A stretch of DNA of 64,000 nt, taken from the NCBI GenBank assembly GCA_019241645.1, contig JAFAWQ010000052.1:1-64000 (forward strand), in the 5' to 3' direction. The position numbers and the translations under genes are program-made. The notes under the pieces were generated by a model, which was not told the origin of the DNA, made no database searches, and was given only the letters and a program-made list of their open reading frames with translations. Of this stretch, positions 1 through 9,286 are shown one piece after another (positions within the stretch are counted from its first letter, which is position 1; each line of letters starts with the position of its first letter). The DNA is from Alphaproteobacteria bacterium. GTDB lineage: Bacteria > Pseudomonadota > Alphaproteobacteria > Micropepsales > Micropepsaceae.

Positions 1-22
1 CCTTACTTATGAAGGGTCTTTC

Positions 23-1123
23 ATGCCGTCCGAGCGAGCCCCCCCAATTGCGCGCGTAGGGTCTATGCAGGGGGCGCGGCCTGCAAATCTGGCACTAAGA
101 CTCGCGGGGTTTCGCGGCGTGGAGAACAATTCCATCCGCTATTCAATCGTGATTCCCTTCTTCAACGAGCGCGCGGTGCTGCCTGCGCTCTTGGAAAGGC
201 TGGACGACGTAATTTCGAGGCTTGATGCACCCAGCGAGGTGATCTTCGTGGACGATGGAAGCCGCGATGGAAGCGCAGAAATCATCCGATCGCATGCAGT
301 TCATCGCCCTGCTTACAAAGTGATCGAACTGTCTCGCAACTTTGGTCATCAAGTCGCAATCACGGCCGGGATGGATCATGCCTCCGGAGAGGCGGTGATC
401 ATCATGGATGCCGATCTCCAAGACCCACCAGAGCTCGTGCTGGAGATGATCGAGAAATGGGCCGAAGGCTACGACATTGTCTGCGCACAGCGCGTTGCGC
501 GAGAAGACGACACTTGGTTCAAGCGCAGCACCGCCTGGTTCTTTTACCGTGCACTCAGTTTGCTGACGCCGGTGGAAGTTCCTCCGGATGTCGGTGACTT
601 TCGGCTTGTGGACCGCTCAGTCGTGGATTCCTTCACGAACATGCGTGAGCGAGATCGCTTTGTTCGGGGCATGTTTGCCTGGATGGGATATCGCCAGATC
701 ACGATCCCTTTCAGCCGCCCGGATCGCTTTGCCGGCGAGACCAAATACCCTCTCCGTAAGATGTTTGCGCTCGCGATGAATGGCATTCTTGGCTTTTCCG
801 ATGTTCCACTTCGCTTGGTAATATGGTTTGGTATGATCGTGTCTGTGATGGCTGTATTCTGCGGGATTTATGCGATTGTACTCCGCTTCAGCAATGACGA
901 TCTCGTACCCGGTTGGGCATCTACAATCGTTGTCGTCGCCTTCCTCGCCGGAGCGAACATGCTTATGACAGGCATCGTAGGCCTTTATATCGGCCGGATT
1001 CATCGTGAGGTCAAAGGCCGTCCACTCTACCTCGTGCGTTCAGCCTTTGGCTTTCAGCCAGAACTATTGAGACGGCCGGCGCAGGGGGGCGAAGCTAATC
1101 TTGCAGTTCGGCAGCCCAGGTAA
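23..1123 (+). CDS. GtrB/DPMT-like family 2 glycosyltransferase
   Basis: Membrane-bound polyprenyl-phosphate glycosyltransferase (366 aa) that would move a sugar from a nucleotide donor to the lipid carrier at the inner face of the inner membrane. The GT-A core is clear: IVIPFFNE at about residue 42, VDDGS at 76-80, and DADLQDPPE at 129-137, the metal-binding DxD region. Two hydrophobic helices follow at about 263-288 and 302-325, as in GtrB and bactoprenol glucosyltransferases. A GtrA-like flippase lies at 5391, so the two may act together on an envelope glycan. The first ~32 residues are unlike the family; a GTG at 119, just before the core, is an alternative start. The 3' end overlaps the convergent receptor gene by 29 bp. 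Confidence 0.85.
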   Translation: MPSERAPPIARVGSMQGARPANLALRLAGFRGVENNSIRYSIVIPFFNERAVLPALLERLDDVISRLDAPSEVIFVDDGSRDGSAEIIRSHAVHRPAYKVIELSRNFGHQVAITAGMDHASGEAVIIMDADLQDPPELVLEMIEKWAEGYDIVCAQRVAREDDTWFKRSTAWFFYRALSLLTPVEVPPDVGDFRLVDRSVVDSFTNMRERDRFVRGMFAWMGYRQITIPFSRPDRFAGETKYPLRKMFALAMNGILGFSDVPLRLVIWFGMIVSVMAVFCGIYAIVLRFSNDDLVPGWASTIVVVAFLAGANMLMTGIVGLYIGRIHREVKGRPLYLVRSAFGFQPELLRRPAQGGEANLAVRQPR

Positions 1124-3482
1124 AAGAAATCCCGATGGTCCGGGGTCTGGGCGGCGTAATTTGGGGCTCGAAAGGCAGACTGAACGGATTCCCGAAGGCG
1201 AACGTATTCCCACGATCGTTGGTGAGATTCTCGGCAAACAAGACGGCCTGCCAGTGGCCTTGGCCAAGACCGAACCGCACATTCGTCAGTTGGTAATTTC
1301 CCATTGGCGGGGTCTTGTCGCTGAAGCCGAGATGGGAACTGCCGACGTAATTGTAAGCGAATTCCGCAAACCCATTCAGACCCGTGGCCAGTTGCCGATC
1401 GTACCGTGCGGAGATTCCAAACGTGACGGCAGGCGCGCCGGGCAAGTTACCTTCGGTGGTGACCAACAGCGGGTTTGTGTTTGACAGGCCGGAATTGCTC
1501 CAGAACACATTCCCCTTGAGACTCAGATTGGGCAACAACTCCGCCCTGCCCTCCGCCTCCAAACCCAGATCGTGCACATCCCCGGCGTTCAAGATGTAGA
1601 AGGCACCATCCTGCGTGATCTGATCGGTCTGAACATTCCGCCATTCAGCAAAATAGACGGCCGTGTTTGCAACTGCGCGTTCGTCGAACAACCGCACCTT
1701 TGCGCCGGCTTCGTAATTTCTGAGAACGTCGGAGTCGAATGAGGACTCCGCGTCGCCGGACGCCCCCGGCGGACCGTCGACATTCAGTCCACCCAGCCTA
1801 TATCCTTCGGAGTAGCTGACGTAAAATGTGGTGTCATAGTTGGGCCGGTATGCGATGGAAGCATAGGGCGCGAGACCCTTCTGGCTATTGTCGCCGCGAA
1901 ACTGCGGTGTCCCTGCAAGCAAACCTGATGATTCTGCGCTTACATTGTGTGAAGTATCGAAAGCACGTGCGCCAGCGGAGATGGAAAACTGATCGGAAAG
2001 GTTGTATGTCACTTGTCCGAAGGCCGCCGCTTCGTTGGTGCGGTCGTCACGTAGTTCCGATCGGCCATTTATTGTGGCGTGAACCGGTCCGGGTCCGATC
2101 AGACGGGAACTAAAGTCCTCATCCTCGTGTGACAGAAAGACGCCAGCCAGCCATTGCCAGCGTCCTACCTGCGTGGAGGACAATCTGGTCTCGTGCGTGA
2201 ATGCCCGGACATTGCGGACATAGTTGAATGGTGCCGCACCGAACGGCAGGCCGGTCAGTTGTGGCCATGCGAGCGTGGCATCGAACCGCTCCGCCAACTT
2301 GCGGTGTACGAAGGCGGATGTGGACAACAGATTCAGCCCGCCAAACGAGCCCTGTGCGCCGACGCTCGCCAGCAGAAAGTCATCTGAATGGGGCTCGGAA
2401 AGATAGTTGTCACGTTTGTCAGCACCTAAGTCCTGATCATAGTATTGGGAGTCACCGGAGCGCGTTCGCTGATAGGCAAAATGGGCGGAGACAGTCCACT
2501 CGTTTATTGGCTGCCATGCTGCCGCGAACCGCAAACCTGCCATGTGCGTATCGTTGGTGTTGTTTCGATGGAGGCGTAACTCATCGACATAGCCACCCAG
2601 ATCATCGGCATATCCGACCAAACGTAGGGCGACCTGATCATCGAGCAAAGGCATGTTAAGTATCGCTTGCGCACTTGCCGAGGGGGCACCGCCAAACGTG
2701 AGCGAGGCATCGCCGCCCGTGATCAACTCCACCCGATCGAACAGGGGTTCCCGCGTGACAATTCGGACAAGCCCGGTGAGCGCGCCTGCACCATAGAGCG
2801 AACCTTGCGGCCCCCGCAGTACTTCGACCCTTTCCACGTCGATCAGACGGAGGTTGGGATCCGGGGTATCGGAAGCGATAGGGGAGTCGTCCAGGTACAG
2901 GCTCACGACAGATTGACTCAGACCGGGGAGTACGCTGTCCGTCAGTCCTCGCACGAACAGCTTGTCTTCTCCGGGACCCAGGTTTGTTGCCGTTAGTCCG
3001 GCGACTTCCAAGGTGAGGTCCTGCGTGGTCTTCGCATTCACGAGCTGCATCCGCGCCCCGCTCGCTATCGCAACGGAGCGCGGCGCCGGTTCTGCAACTT
3101 CGCGTATTTTGCTTGCGGTCACCACCACGCGTTCGACTGTGGCGTTTTCTGACGGCGGCGCGAGTGTCCGATCTGGAACGGTGATCTGAACTGATTGTCC
3201 GTCCACGAAATGGAAGCCGAAGCCGCTGCCTCCCAGAAGCCGCTGGAGTGCAGCCTCAGATGTAAATCGGCCGTCGATGGGATTGCTCGCCGCTCCGCGA
3301 AAGTTTATTCCCGAATCGCTGATGGACAGCTCTGCCTGCATAGCGAAATCGACCAGTGCGTCCGCCATCGGTTTGGATGGAATGTGAAAGACCCGCCCCA
3401 CATCGTCCGCGGAGGCTTGTCTGCCAATCCCGGTCATGACGATTGCTGCTACAAACGCGAAAGCGAGTAGGGAAAACCGCAC
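1095..3482 (-). CDS. FecA-like TonB-dependent receptor with STN signalling domain
   Basis: Outer-membrane active transporter (795 aa) for an unknown ligand, probably a ferric chelate. A signal peptide covers about residues 1-25, ending ASA. A secretin/TonB short N-terminal (STN) domain at about 30-100 is the module that lets such receptors signal to a FecR anti-sigma factor. A plug domain (VERVVVTASK near 116, then a VLRGPQGSLYG segment) and a 22-strand-type barrel follow. FecR lies 30 bp upstream and FecI upstream of that, on the same strand, which is the classical cell-surface signalling order. The substrate cannot be read from the sequence. Confidence 0.9.
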   Translation of the reverse strand: MRFSLLAFAFVAAIVMTGIGRQASADDVGRVFHIPSKPMADALVDFAMQAELSISDSGINFRGAASNPIDGRFTSEAALQRLLGGSGFGFHFVDGQSVQITVPDRTLAPPSENATVERVVVTASKIREVAEPAPRSVAIASGARMQLVNAKTTQDLTLEVAGLTATNLGPGEDKLFVRGLTDSVLPGLSQSVVSLYLDDSPIASDTPDPNLRLIDVERVEVLRGPQGSLYGAGALTGLVRIVTREPLFDRVELITGGDASLTFGGAPSASAQAILNMPLLDDQVALRLVGYADDLGGYVDELRLHRNNTNDTHMAGLRFAAAWQPINEWTVSAHFAYQRTRSGDSQYYDQDLGADKRDNYLSEPHSDDFLLASVGAQGSFGGLNLLSTSAFVHRKLAERFDATLAWPQLTGLPFGAAPFNYVRNVRAFTHETRLSSTQVGRWQWLAGVFLSHEDEDFSSRLIGPGPVHATINGRSELRDDRTNEAAAFGQVTYNLSDQFSISAGARAFDTSHNVSAESSGLLAGTPQFRGDNSQKGLAPYASIAYRPNYDTTFYVSYSEGYRLGGLNVDGPPGASGDAESSFDSDVLRNYEAGAKVRLFDERAVANTAVYFAEWRNVQTDQITQDGAFYILNAGDVHDLGLEAEGRAELLPNLSLKGNVFWSNSGLSNTNPLLVTTEGNLPGAPAVTFGISARYDRQLATGLNGFAEFAYNYVGSSHLGFSDKTPPMGNYQLTNVRFGLGQGHWQAVLFAENLTNDRGNTFAFGNPFSLPFEPQITPPRPRTIGISFTWAAELQD

Positions 3483-3512
3483 GTCCGCGGCCTCGCTGAA
3501 GCCCCGCCCTTA

Positions 3513-4517
3513 TTAGTGCTTCCGCTCCGCGGCCCGCAACCGGATGCTTCCATCCGAGGCACGGACGGCGACAATCGGCAAAAAACCCGTGAGTTGTGCG
3601 ATGGCGGCAGCTTCGTCGCGGATGTGCAATACGCCGGAAAAGCGCAGCAAAAATAGCTCACCCGGTTCCACAATGATAGGAAGTCGAAAGTATCGATTTA
3701 GGTCGTCGATAACCTCTCCCAGCGGTACGTTTCGGTACACCATATAGCCGCTGCGCCAGGCGGTAACCAGTTTCGGATCGATTCTATCGCGTTTGGACGA
3801 ATTGGTACCTTCCGTGTGCCTGATACGGTCTCCAGCGCCGAGAATGATGGGCTCCGCATCACTGATAGGCCCTACTGCGACCTGGCCCTCCGCCACAGCG
3901 ACCGTAATCTCGCCCGAGCTTCGCAAGATGTCGAACACGGTCCCTACGTCGCGAACCTGGCGGTCTCCAACCGCAACCACAAACGGACGGTCCCGATCAG
4001 GCCTAATCTGAAAAATCGCCTCACCGCGGTCCAGAATGACGTACCGTTTCTCGCTGCCCATTTGGACGGACATTGACGTGGCGGTGTTCATTTCGACCTT
4101 GGACCCATCCGAAAGACGGACCGTTCTCGATTGTCCCACTGCAGTTGCGTAATGAACCGCCGGTGGGGCACGTGTGCCAAGGGTGAACAAGATCAGCAAA
4201 ATAGCTGCCATTGCGGCCGCGCCGGAAACCCATTTGCTCAAGCGAATGCGGCTCGGAGCGCGACTCTGCTGCCTTAGAGCTCTCCATGATTCAGAGCTGT
4301 CGGTCTGCGGCTGTTCAACAATGGCGTCAGCGAGCCGCCGATCAAAGTCCTCGACTCGGTCAAAGAGAACACGGTTCTGGGGGTCGCTTTCGAGCCAGGC
4401 GGCGAACTCCGCAAATTCAGCTTCACCGGCATCGGGTGAGCCGAGCCGCACATGCCAGGTCACTGCGTCTCGCAGCTTGCGTTCCGGTGACATTGTTTCC
4501 TGTGAGCGGCTGTCCAC
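3513..4517 (-). CDS. FecR-family anti-sigma/sigma regulator
   Basis: Single-pass inner-membrane regulator (334 aa) that passes the state of the STN-bearing receptor to the cognate FecI sigma factor. The N-terminal cytoplasmic part, with WLESDPQNR around residues 42-50, is the DUF4880-type sigma-binding segment. One membrane helix lies at about 97-113. The periplasmic FecR domain follows (VGQSRTVRLSDGS, LDRGEAIF, VRDVGTVFDI), and a C-terminal STN-like DUF4974 region starts near 255 (VPLGEVIDDLNRYF). The gene sits between the sigma factor and the receptor, and all three are probably co-transcribed. Confidence 0.88.
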   Translation of the reverse strand: MDSRSQETMSPERKLRDAVTWHVRLGSPDAGEAEFAEFAAWLESDPQNRVLFDRVEDFDRRLADAIVEQPQTDSSESWRALRQQSRAPSRIRLSKWVSGAAAMAAILLILFTLGTRAPPAVHYATAVGQSRTVRLSDGSKVEMNTATSMSVQMGSEKRYVILDRGEAIFQIRPDRDRPFVVAVGDRQVRDVGTVFDILRSSGEITVAVAEGQVAVGPISDAEPIILGAGDRIRHTEGTNSSKRDRIDPKLVTAWRSGYMVYRNVPLGEVIDDLNRYFRLPIIVEPGELFLLRFSGVLHIRDEAAAIAQLTGFLPIVAVRASDGSIRLRAAERKH

Positions 4518-4617
4518 TGTTTTGTCCGAGCTTTCCTAATTATCAGACGCCACTGCGCAGCTTCCCCCGTCGAAGGGGAGCAGCCAGCTGGAAGCAAAGG
4601 GGGTAGAGCGTTGCATT

Positions 4618-5163
4618 TCAGTCACGGTCCATGCGCTTCATCAGGTGCCGAAGAGCAGTATGCATGTGTTTCTCGACCGTGCGCCGGGAAATCCCAAGTG
4701 CGTCGGCAACTTCGCGATGCGGAAGCCCTTCGAATTTGTGCATTCGAAACACGCGTTGGCATTGGGGCGATAGCTCGGCGAGAGCATTCCTCACCTGCAT
4801 CAGCAATTGCCGCGCGGCCAACGCTGCGTCGGCGGAAGGCGCATCGAAAACAGCGCCGCCTGCCTGGATAGTGTATTGAGTTTCGGCCCACATGCCTTCC
4901 CGCACCCGGGCTCTCGCATGATCGCGGCGATAGTCCCGCGAAGCGTTCATGGCCATCCGAAAGAGATAAGCCCCGGGATCTTTGATCTCGTCGGCGGTAT
5001 CGGCGTGCGAGAGCCGCATGAACATCTCCTGAAGAACGTCTTCCGCATCCACGCTGTTTCCGAGACGTGCAGTGAGAAAGCGCCCGATCTTTTCGCGTCG
5101 AATCAGGAATTCTTCCAAGAGAGCCCGCGATTTCCGCACCTTAGTGAGCAACTCCCCTGCCAT
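4618..5163 (-). CDS. FecI-like ECF RNA polymerase sigma factor
   Basis: ECF sigma factor (181 aa) expected to direct RNA polymerase to the downstream receptor gene when FecR relays a signal. Region 2 lies at about residues 22-88, with the DAEDVLQEMFMRL core and DPGAYLFRMAMNASRDYRR. Region 4 at about 120-175 carries the helix-turn-helix LPHREVADALGISRRTVEKH. The length is normal for the FecI group. A 100-bp gap separates it from fecR, so a second promoter there is possible. It is divergent from the GtrA-like gene at 5391. Confidence 0.88.
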   Translation of the reverse strand: MAGELLTKVRKSRALLEEFLIRREKIGRFLTARLGNSVDAEDVLQEMFMRLSHADTADEIKDPGAYLFRMAMNASRDYRRDHARARVREGMWAETQYTIQAGGAVFDAPSADAALAARQLLMQVRNALAELSPQCQRVFRMHKFEGLPHREVADALGISRRTVEKHMHTALRHLMKRMDRD

Positions 5164-5390
5164 GAAGCGTGGTCGCCCTGTTAGTCAGAGTGCAAGCGGT
5201 TGCGGCCGCGATTGCGATTCGAGCGTACATCAGAGAGAAATTGCGCACCACACTTAGGGGCGTTCGAATTTCTGCTCGAAGTCTATCAACTGCGCGGAGG
5301 TGAGGCACCGCTGGCAGGGCGCGCGAAAGGCAGGAGAAGAATACGTAGCGCGCCATCGAATTCTATTTTTTTCGCACCGACCACTCCGCC

Positions 5391-5948
5391 GTGATAGTAG
5401 TGAAAGCCATGATGCGGCTACGATACCTCGTTGTGCTTCGAATGGGCAGACCAACTTTTTATGGCTTCCGGCGAGGACTGGCTCGCATCGAAGAACAAGT
5501 GACGGCTGTCGTGCGTTTCGCCATTACTGGCGCAACAGCAACGATGTTCAATCTTCTGCTGCTATGGCTTCTGACCGAGAAAATTGGCATCTGGCGCGTC
5601 CCGGCTTCAGCCCTCTCCTTCGCGCTCGCGCTCGTTTTCAATTTTGCGCTTCAGAAAGGCTGGGCGTTCGCTTCGCCGCTGATCAAGGATGCGCAGACCC
5701 AGCTTCTGCAATTCGTTGCCGTGAACTTTGTGAATCTGACGCTCAACACCGCAATATACGCCGTACTTGTTGAAAACGATCTTGCGCCGAGCATGGTGGC
5801 TCAGCTAATCGGCTCGGCGATGACCGCTGTGAACTCATTTTTCTGGTATCGGTGGATATTTGCACGACCTCCTTTGGCGCAAGCGACTTCAAAAAGGGCG
5901 CGCCCAAGCCTTAATTCTGAGCCGGTGTCGCGCATATACATGCCGTAG
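5391..5948 (+). CDS. GtrA-like membrane protein
   Basis: Small polytopic protein (185 aa) of the GtrA/DPMS family, thought to flip or assist polyprenyl-phosphate-linked sugars across the inner membrane. The family signature RFAITGATATMFN begins near residue 39 and opens the first of four predicted helices. Asn and Phe residues at the later helix ends (FNFALQKGWAF, AVNSFFWYRWIF) match the family. The GTG at 5391 is the longest start; an in-frame ATG at 5409 is equally plausible. Its natural partner is the GtrB-like glycosyltransferase at 23-1123. Confidence 0.8.
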   Translation: MIVVKAMMRLRYLVVLRMGRPTFYGFRRGLARIEEQVTAVVRFAITGATATMFNLLLLWLLTEKIGIWRVPASALSFALALVFNFALQKGWAFASPLIKDAQTQLLQFVAVNFVNLTLNTAIYAVLVENDLAPSMVAQLIGSAMTAVNSFFWYRWIFARPPLAQATSKRARPSLNSEPVSRIYMP

Positions 5949-6772
5949 CAGCCCATATATCTATCCGGTGCAGCCGCCTCAAGATCGCTGCGGCATTCTC
6001 GACCCGTCCGCTTTGGAAGCGGAAGTCGGCGATGACAGTATAGTGCGCTGATGAGCCGCCATTGGCCATCACGCTGACTAAGCGTGTCGCATTTCCCGCT
6101 GTAATGATCGGCAGTTTAAGGCGGCGAAGAACCGTGATTTTGTAACCCTGTATCGATCATTGGCGGCTTCGGAAAGCAGGAGTGCGCTCTGAGCCTGAAC
6201 ATAGCCGCGCGCAGAACCGCGTACAACGAGCGAGAAATCGCGCGAAAAATGTTGGTATGGTAGATGGGCTCAGAATCCGCCGCCGCCAGAATTGTCAATT
6301 AAGTTCAACAGGTTAGCCGAGGCGCGCCGTCGAGCCCCTGGGCACCATGGCTACACATACTTGAACATGTCTGAACATGCGGCCTCCTGAACTTTGAGCT
6401 ATATATTATCCGGTTCGGACGAACTTCGAAGCGCAACCACAGCGTCCTTTACTTTCCGTTTGCGTAATTCTCCGGCGGTCGCCTTTCGATACCGCCGCCA
6501 GTCACGGCAAGCGCTGTGTCGGCAGGCGAGCGTTTGAGCGCGCGCGCCAGCATTGACTCTGCAACTTCTCGAGTCACGCTGCTTTTGGCAGCCCGAGGTT
6601 CGATGCGTCCGGAGCACTGCTAAATCTTCGCGCGCTGGCTCCCCTTCCTCCGCATAGACGGACCATATGGGGGGTTATTTCGGCGGCGGCACAAATTGCC
6701 CACGGAGAATTCTACAGAGCGGTCAACTTGAACAGGCGAACTTGCGTACAGTTGGAGCCAAAAGTCGGGTGG
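5949..6772. other. Gene-poor interval
   Basis: No convincing gene in about 820 bp. The open frames here are short and low-complexity, with no ribosome binding site or recognisable domain. Two small features were seen: a tandem GAACATG pair around 6364-6381, and a GCTGC/GCAGC hairpin near 6580-6594. Neither makes a tRNA or a good terminator. It separates the convergent GtrA-like gene and the FixJ-like regulator. Confidence 0.5.
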
Positions 6773-7402
6773 CTACGTTCTTGCGTCAGGAGCAATGCTC
6801 AACCGCAACCCCATGTTGACGAGATCGGCAAAAGTCTTTGCGTGCATCTTTTCCATAACCCGGCCGCGATGCGCTTTCACGGTAATCTCAGTAATGCCCA
6901 ACTTGCCGCCCACTTGTTTGTTGAGAAGACCACGGACGACCAGCGTCATTACTTCCCGCTCGCGGCGGCTAAGCGACACAAACCGTTCGCGCAGTGCGCG
7001 CAATTCTGCCTCTTCATCGAGCGCCACCCCGCTGCGCGCGATCGCATTGCGGATCGCGGCTAGCAGGACTTCGTCATCAAACGGCTTGGTCAGGAATTCC
7101 GCCGCTCCCGCCTTCATCGCTCTTACCGTGGAGGGAACATCGCCATGGCCCGTTAGAAAAATGATCGGCATGCTAGTGCGATCCGCAGCAATGTGCTGCT
7201 GCAGGTCGAGACCGCTCAATTGGGGAAGAAAGACGTCGAGGATCAAACAGCCGGGGATAACAGGCCGAGGCCGGGCAAGGAAGGCTTCGGCCGATTCGAA
7301 AGCCTCGACGTTCAAGCCCTCGTGCCTGATGAGTGCTTCGAGAGACTCGCGAACAGAGATGTCGTCGTCGACAATAAAGACAATAGACGTCTGTTGCGAC
7401 AT
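6773..7402 (-). CDS. FixJ/NarL-type response regulator
   Basis: Two-domain transcription factor (209 aa). The receiver has acidic residues at 12-14 (DDD), the phospho-acceptor Asp56 in LILDVFLP, Thr84 and Lys106 in TKPF. The output is a LuxR-type helix-turn-helix at about 142-200 (LSRREREVMTLVVRG, then ITEITVKAHRGRVMEKM). The ATG at 7402 is chosen because the receiver starts there and a GAAGGA site sits about 10 nt upstream; longer in-frame starts would run into the kinase gene. It begins 4 nt after the kinase stop, so the two form one operon and a cognate pair. Confidence 0.92.
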   Translation of the reverse strand: MSQQTSIVFIVDDDISVRESLEALIRHEGLNVEAFESAEAFLARPRPVIPGCLILDVFLPQLSGLDLQQHIAADRTSMPIIFLTGHGDVPSTVRAMKAGAAEFLTKPFDDEVLLAAIRNAIARSGVALDEEAELRALRERFVSLSRREREVMTLVVRGLLNKQVGGKLGITEITVKAHRGRVMEKMHAKTFADLVNMGLRLSIAPDART

Positions 7403-7406
7403 CGAT

Positions 7407-8933
7407 TCATCCTTCGGAGGCTTGCGAGGCCGCAGGCGGCGAGCAGCAAGGAATCGCAAACGAAAAGGTTGAACCGGGACAATCGTCATTAGCGACCGCC
7501 CAGATACGTCCGCCATGACTTTGAATGATAGACCGGCTCACCGAAAGGCCGACACCCATCCCGTGGCCCTTGGTCGAATAGAACGCCTCGAAGAGCTTCC
7601 CGGCCGACTCGGGGGCGATGCCGATGCCGGCATCGCGGACGGAGAGGAGAACCTCGGGGCCGTCCAACGTCGTCGCGATAGAAAGACTGCGCGGCCGGTC
7701 ATCCACGTCGCGCATGGCATCGGCCGCATTGACGACGAAGTTCATGATCACCTGCTGAAGCTGAACGCGATCGCCGACAACAGGCGGGAGACCAGAGGCA
7801 AAATCCGTCTGTAGAACAACACGGCCGCGCTGCAATTCACTTGCCGACAAGGCAAGCACCTCCCGCGCCGCCTCATTGAGCGCCACCGTTTCGGTCGTAA
7901 GCTCCTTGTGCGTAAACATCGCGCGCAGGCGCTGCACGACCGCAGAGGCACGATCCGCATCGCGCAGAGTGCGTTGGGCGGTTGCGCGCGCCCCATCGAG
8001 ATCTAACCGATCGGAGGCCAGCATGCGCAAGCATGTGTTCGCGTTGGTGACGATGCCCGTGAGCGGCTGGTTCACTTCGTGTGCGATTGCAGCAGTCAGC
8101 ATGTTGATGGTGGAAACTCTCGCGACGTGCGCCAGCTCGGCCCGCGCCCGGCTGAGTTCCGCCTCGTTACGCTTGCGGATCTCAATCTCTGTGAGCAGGA
8201 CATACCAGCAGACGATGTTACCGTTGTCGTCGCGCATGGGTACGCCGCGATCATCAAACCAGCGGTACTCGCCGTCGTGGCGACGCAGGCGGAATTCCAT
8301 AGCGTGCGGAATTCCCAAGGCGATAGACTGCCCGAAAACCTCCGCCGTGTGGGGTAGATCTACTTCGTGAATAGTGCCGTTCGTCCCCCAATTCTTAAGT
8401 TCCTCAAGCGACTGGCCCGTGTATTCCTTGATTCGGCGATTGACGGCTTCGACAGAACCGTCCGGCGCCAGAATACCTATGAAGCCGGGGATACCGTCGA
8501 TCGCGCGCGTACGGATGTCGCTTTCGCGCAAGGTCTCGTCGCTCCGAATGCGCGCGTACAATTCCTCCTGGGCGGCCAGCTTTTCTTCGATCTCGGTGTT
8601 GATCCCGCACCACCTGGCGATCTCCCCGGACGCGTTGGCGATGGGCGCAGCGCTGAACAGGAAGCGGCGGTACTGGCCGTCGTGCCGCCGTAAACGAGCT
8701 TCGACTTCGCCCGGATTTCGTGACGCAAGGAGCCCATCCCAGTATTCGAGCCAGCTCAACCGGTCATCGGGATGCACGGCCGACTGCCAACCCATCCCAC
8801 TCGCCTCTTGTGGGCTCAGGCCAGTGTAATCGCACCAACGCCGGTTCAGAAACTCGGCGCGGCCGTCAGGGAGCGCAACCCAGACTAGTCCAGGCAGCGC
8901 ATCCGCCAGCGAGGTGATGAGCCCGATCTCCAC
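7407..8933 (-). CDS. Soluble PAS-PAS sensor histidine kinase, FixL-like
   Basis: Cytoplasmic sensor kinase (508 aa) with no membrane segment. Two PAS folds lie at about residues 8-115 and 145-255, each with the PAS/PAC ending (RRHDGQYRRF and RRHDGEYRWF). The dimerisation and phospho-acceptor domain has His285 in AIAHEVNQPLTG. The ATPase domain shows the N box (MNFVVNAADAM), G1 (DAGIGIAPES) and G2 (GHGMGVGLSVS). Residues typical of a haem PAS could not be confirmed, so the signal is unknown. The start is a GTG preceded by an AAAGGGG site. It is coupled to the FixJ-like regulator downstream. Confidence 0.92.
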   Translation of the reverse strand: MEIGLITSLADALPGLVWVALPDGRAEFLNRRWCDYTGLSPQEASGMGWQSAVHPDDRLSWLEYWDGLLASRNPGEVEARLRRHDGQYRRFLFSAAPIANASGEIARWCGINTEIEEKLAAQEELYARIRSDETLRESDIRTRAIDGIPGFIGILAPDGSVEAVNRRIKEYTGQSLEELKNWGTNGTIHEVDLPHTAEVFGQSIALGIPHAMEFRLRRHDGEYRWFDDRGVPMRDDNGNIVCWYVLLTEIEIRKRNEAELSRARAELAHVARVSTINMLTAAIAHEVNQPLTGIVTNANTCLRMLASDRLDLDGARATAQRTLRDADRASAVVQRLRAMFTHKELTTETVALNEAAREVLALSASELQRGRVVLQTDFASGLPPVVGDRVQLQQVIMNFVVNAADAMRDVDDRPRSLSIATTLDGPEVLLSVRDAGIGIAPESAGKLFEAFYSTKGHGMGVGLSVSRSIIQSHGGRIWAVANDDCPGSTFSFAIPCCSPPAASQASEG

Positions 8934-9286
8934 CCCGCCCCTTTATCAGTTCCGCCGCAGTGCGAACATGTCAGAACCGGCGCGAAAGTGCCAGTTTCAT
9001 GGGGGCCGCGCCCTAAGCCCACTGACCTAATGACCACGAATTGAACGTTCGTCGGCCGGCCGGCTACAGACAATGCAGGCCAGAGACTTCAATTTGAGCG
9101 GCCCGCTGGCCTCTGTGTGCGGCACTTGAACTGGCCAACTGGACGTGGCCTACAGCCCCGCAACTGCCACGGTCAGATCATGCCGTTGCAGATCCGCCCA
9201 TGTTCACATCCACCGCACATTGGGCCGGAGCGATTCCGCTACCAGCAGGCAGTGTGGCCGGATGATGATCCTCTTAGTATGTCCGA
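8934..9286. other. Noncoding interval upstream of the kinase operon
   Basis: About 350 bp with no supportable gene. It must hold the promoter of the kinase-regulator operon. A GAACGTTC palindrome near 9042-9049 and a GC-only palindromic stretch next to it are the only structures seen. No clear terminator for the hydrolase ending at 9287 was found. Confidence 0.45.

Noticed and set aside
5895-6052. A 52-codon minus-strand frame overlapping the end of the GtrA-like gene
   Set aside because: Looks protein-like at first (VIADFRFQSGRVENAAAIL) but has no ribosome site and overlaps the gtrA end; could be a remnant, not enough to call.
6334-6352. A third copy of the 86-bp repeat
   Set aside because: Only about 15 bases (around CCCCTGGGCACCA) match; too short to count.
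6575-6620. A tRNA-like arm with GGTTCGA
   Set aside because: The stem around it does not pair and no acceptor or anticodon arm can be built.
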